Made by a program: the position numbers and the translations under genes
Shown here: piece after piece, positions 5,068-5,514 of the stretch
Layout: every line of letters starts with the position of its first letter
How positions within the stretch are numbered: position 1 is the first letter of the stretch
Notes under the pieces: generated by a model
Databases searched by the model: none
Seen by the model: only the letters and a program-made list of their open reading frames with translations
Told to the model about the DNA's origin: nothing
Source: an uncultured Collinsella sp.
GTDB lineage: Bacteria > Actinomycetota > Coriobacteriia > Coriobacteriales > Coriobacteriaceae
Direction of reading: 5' to 3'
Assembly: GCA_902476475.1 (NCBI GenBank)
Contig: CABSDO010000110.1
Coordinates: forward strand, 1-5,514
DNA: 5,514 nucleotides

Positions 5068-5514
5068 TTACCCGCGCGGCTTGATTTTATCACGTAGCGA
5101 CTTGAGGTTCTCCAGCGCCGCGTTAAGCGTCTCGTCTCGCTTGGCAAAGTGGAAACGAATCAGATGGTTGACGGGCTCGCGGAAGAAGCTCGAGCCGGGC
5201 ACGGCGCCCACACCCACTTTAGACGCGAGGTCTTCACAGAACTCGAGGTCGCTGTCATAGCCAAACTCTGAGATGTCCATCATGACGTAGTAGGCGCCCT
5301 GCGGCACGTTATGCTCAAGACCGATGCTGTCGAGTCCCTGACAGAACAGGTCGCGTTTGGCGGTATAGAGGTCGAGGACCTCATCGTAATAGCTGTCGTC
5401 GAAATTGAGGGCGGTGACGACGGCTTCCTGCAGGGGGGCGGCGGCGCCCACGGTGAGGAAGTCGTGGACTTTTTTGATGCGCTCGGTGATTTCGGCAGGG
5501 GCGATAGTGTGGCC
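5068..5514 (-). CDS. Class I/II PLP-dependent aminotransferase, C-terminal part
   Basis: The C-terminal 148 residues of a fold-type I aminotransferase; the gene continues past the window edge. Reading from the edge it shows GHTIAPAEITERIKKVHDFL, then TVGAAAPLQEAV, GAYYVMMDIS, VGVGAVPGSSFF and LIRFHFAKRDETL. These are hallmarks of the aspartate/aromatic/kynurenine-type aminotransferase family. The Arg at 5155-5157 (in LIRFHFA) corresponds to the conserved residue that binds the substrate carboxylate. The lysine that bonds PLP, expected just upstream of the visible GH, is outside the window, so activity and substrate cannot be judged. The TAA stop is at 5068-5070, followed by its own terminator. 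GTG at 5449-5451 is an internal codon, not a start, because family sequence continues upstream of it. Confidence 0.92.
   Translation of the reverse strand, partial: GHTIAPAEITERIKKVHDFLTVGAAAPLQEAVVTALNFDDSYYDEVLDLYTAKRDLFCQGLDSIGLEHNVPQGAYYVMMDISEFGYDSDLEFCEDLASKVGVGAVPGSSFFREPVNHLIRFHFAKRDETLNAALENLKSLRDKIKPRG

Overview
The window reads as a high-GC, compact chromosomal segment of a Gram-positive actinobacterial-lineage organism. Coding third positions are mostly G or C, and the Rho protein carries the long, charged, Asn/Arg-rich N-terminal extension typical of that lineage. The overall look suggests a gut Coriobacteriia member such as Collinsella. This is an inference from sequence style and remembered homologues, not a database result.

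Layout. (1) Positions 1-1752 (+) are the transcription termination factor gene rho, whose 5' end lies outside the window. About 160 residues of disordered extension are visible, followed by the helical N-terminal domain, the OB-fold RNA-binding domain and the RecA-like ATPase motor. A strong intrinsic terminator (1793-1823) follows. (2) Positions 1753-2063 are a 311-base non-coding stretch holding that terminator, a good sigma70-type promoter (1899-1927) and a roughly 130-nt leader with a possible folded RNA element. (3) Positions 2064-3921 (+) are a two-gene operon. The first gene encodes an unrecognised two-pass membrane protein with a long low-complexity cytoplasmic tail. The second encodes a small VanZ-like membrane protein. 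A hairpin that swallows the last codons of the VanZ-like gene ends the unit and looks bidirectional. (4) Positions 4036-4926 (-) are a ROK-family sugar kinase (fructokinase type) with its own promoter and a candidate LacI/cre-like operator. (5) Positions 5068-5514 (-) are the C-terminal third of a class I/II PLP aminotransferase, cut by the window edge and closed by its own terminator (5002-5042).

The genes do not form one pathway: rho is a general transcription factor, the middle operon concerns the cell envelope, and the last two genes are metabolic and separately transcribed. I see no CRISPR array, mobile element, tRNA, rRNA or obvious new defence system. The points most worth attention are the Rho protein, where the canonical aromatic RNA-binding residues appear to be replaced while a large Arg/Asn-rich extension is present, and the unrecognised membrane protein with repeated short acidic motifs.
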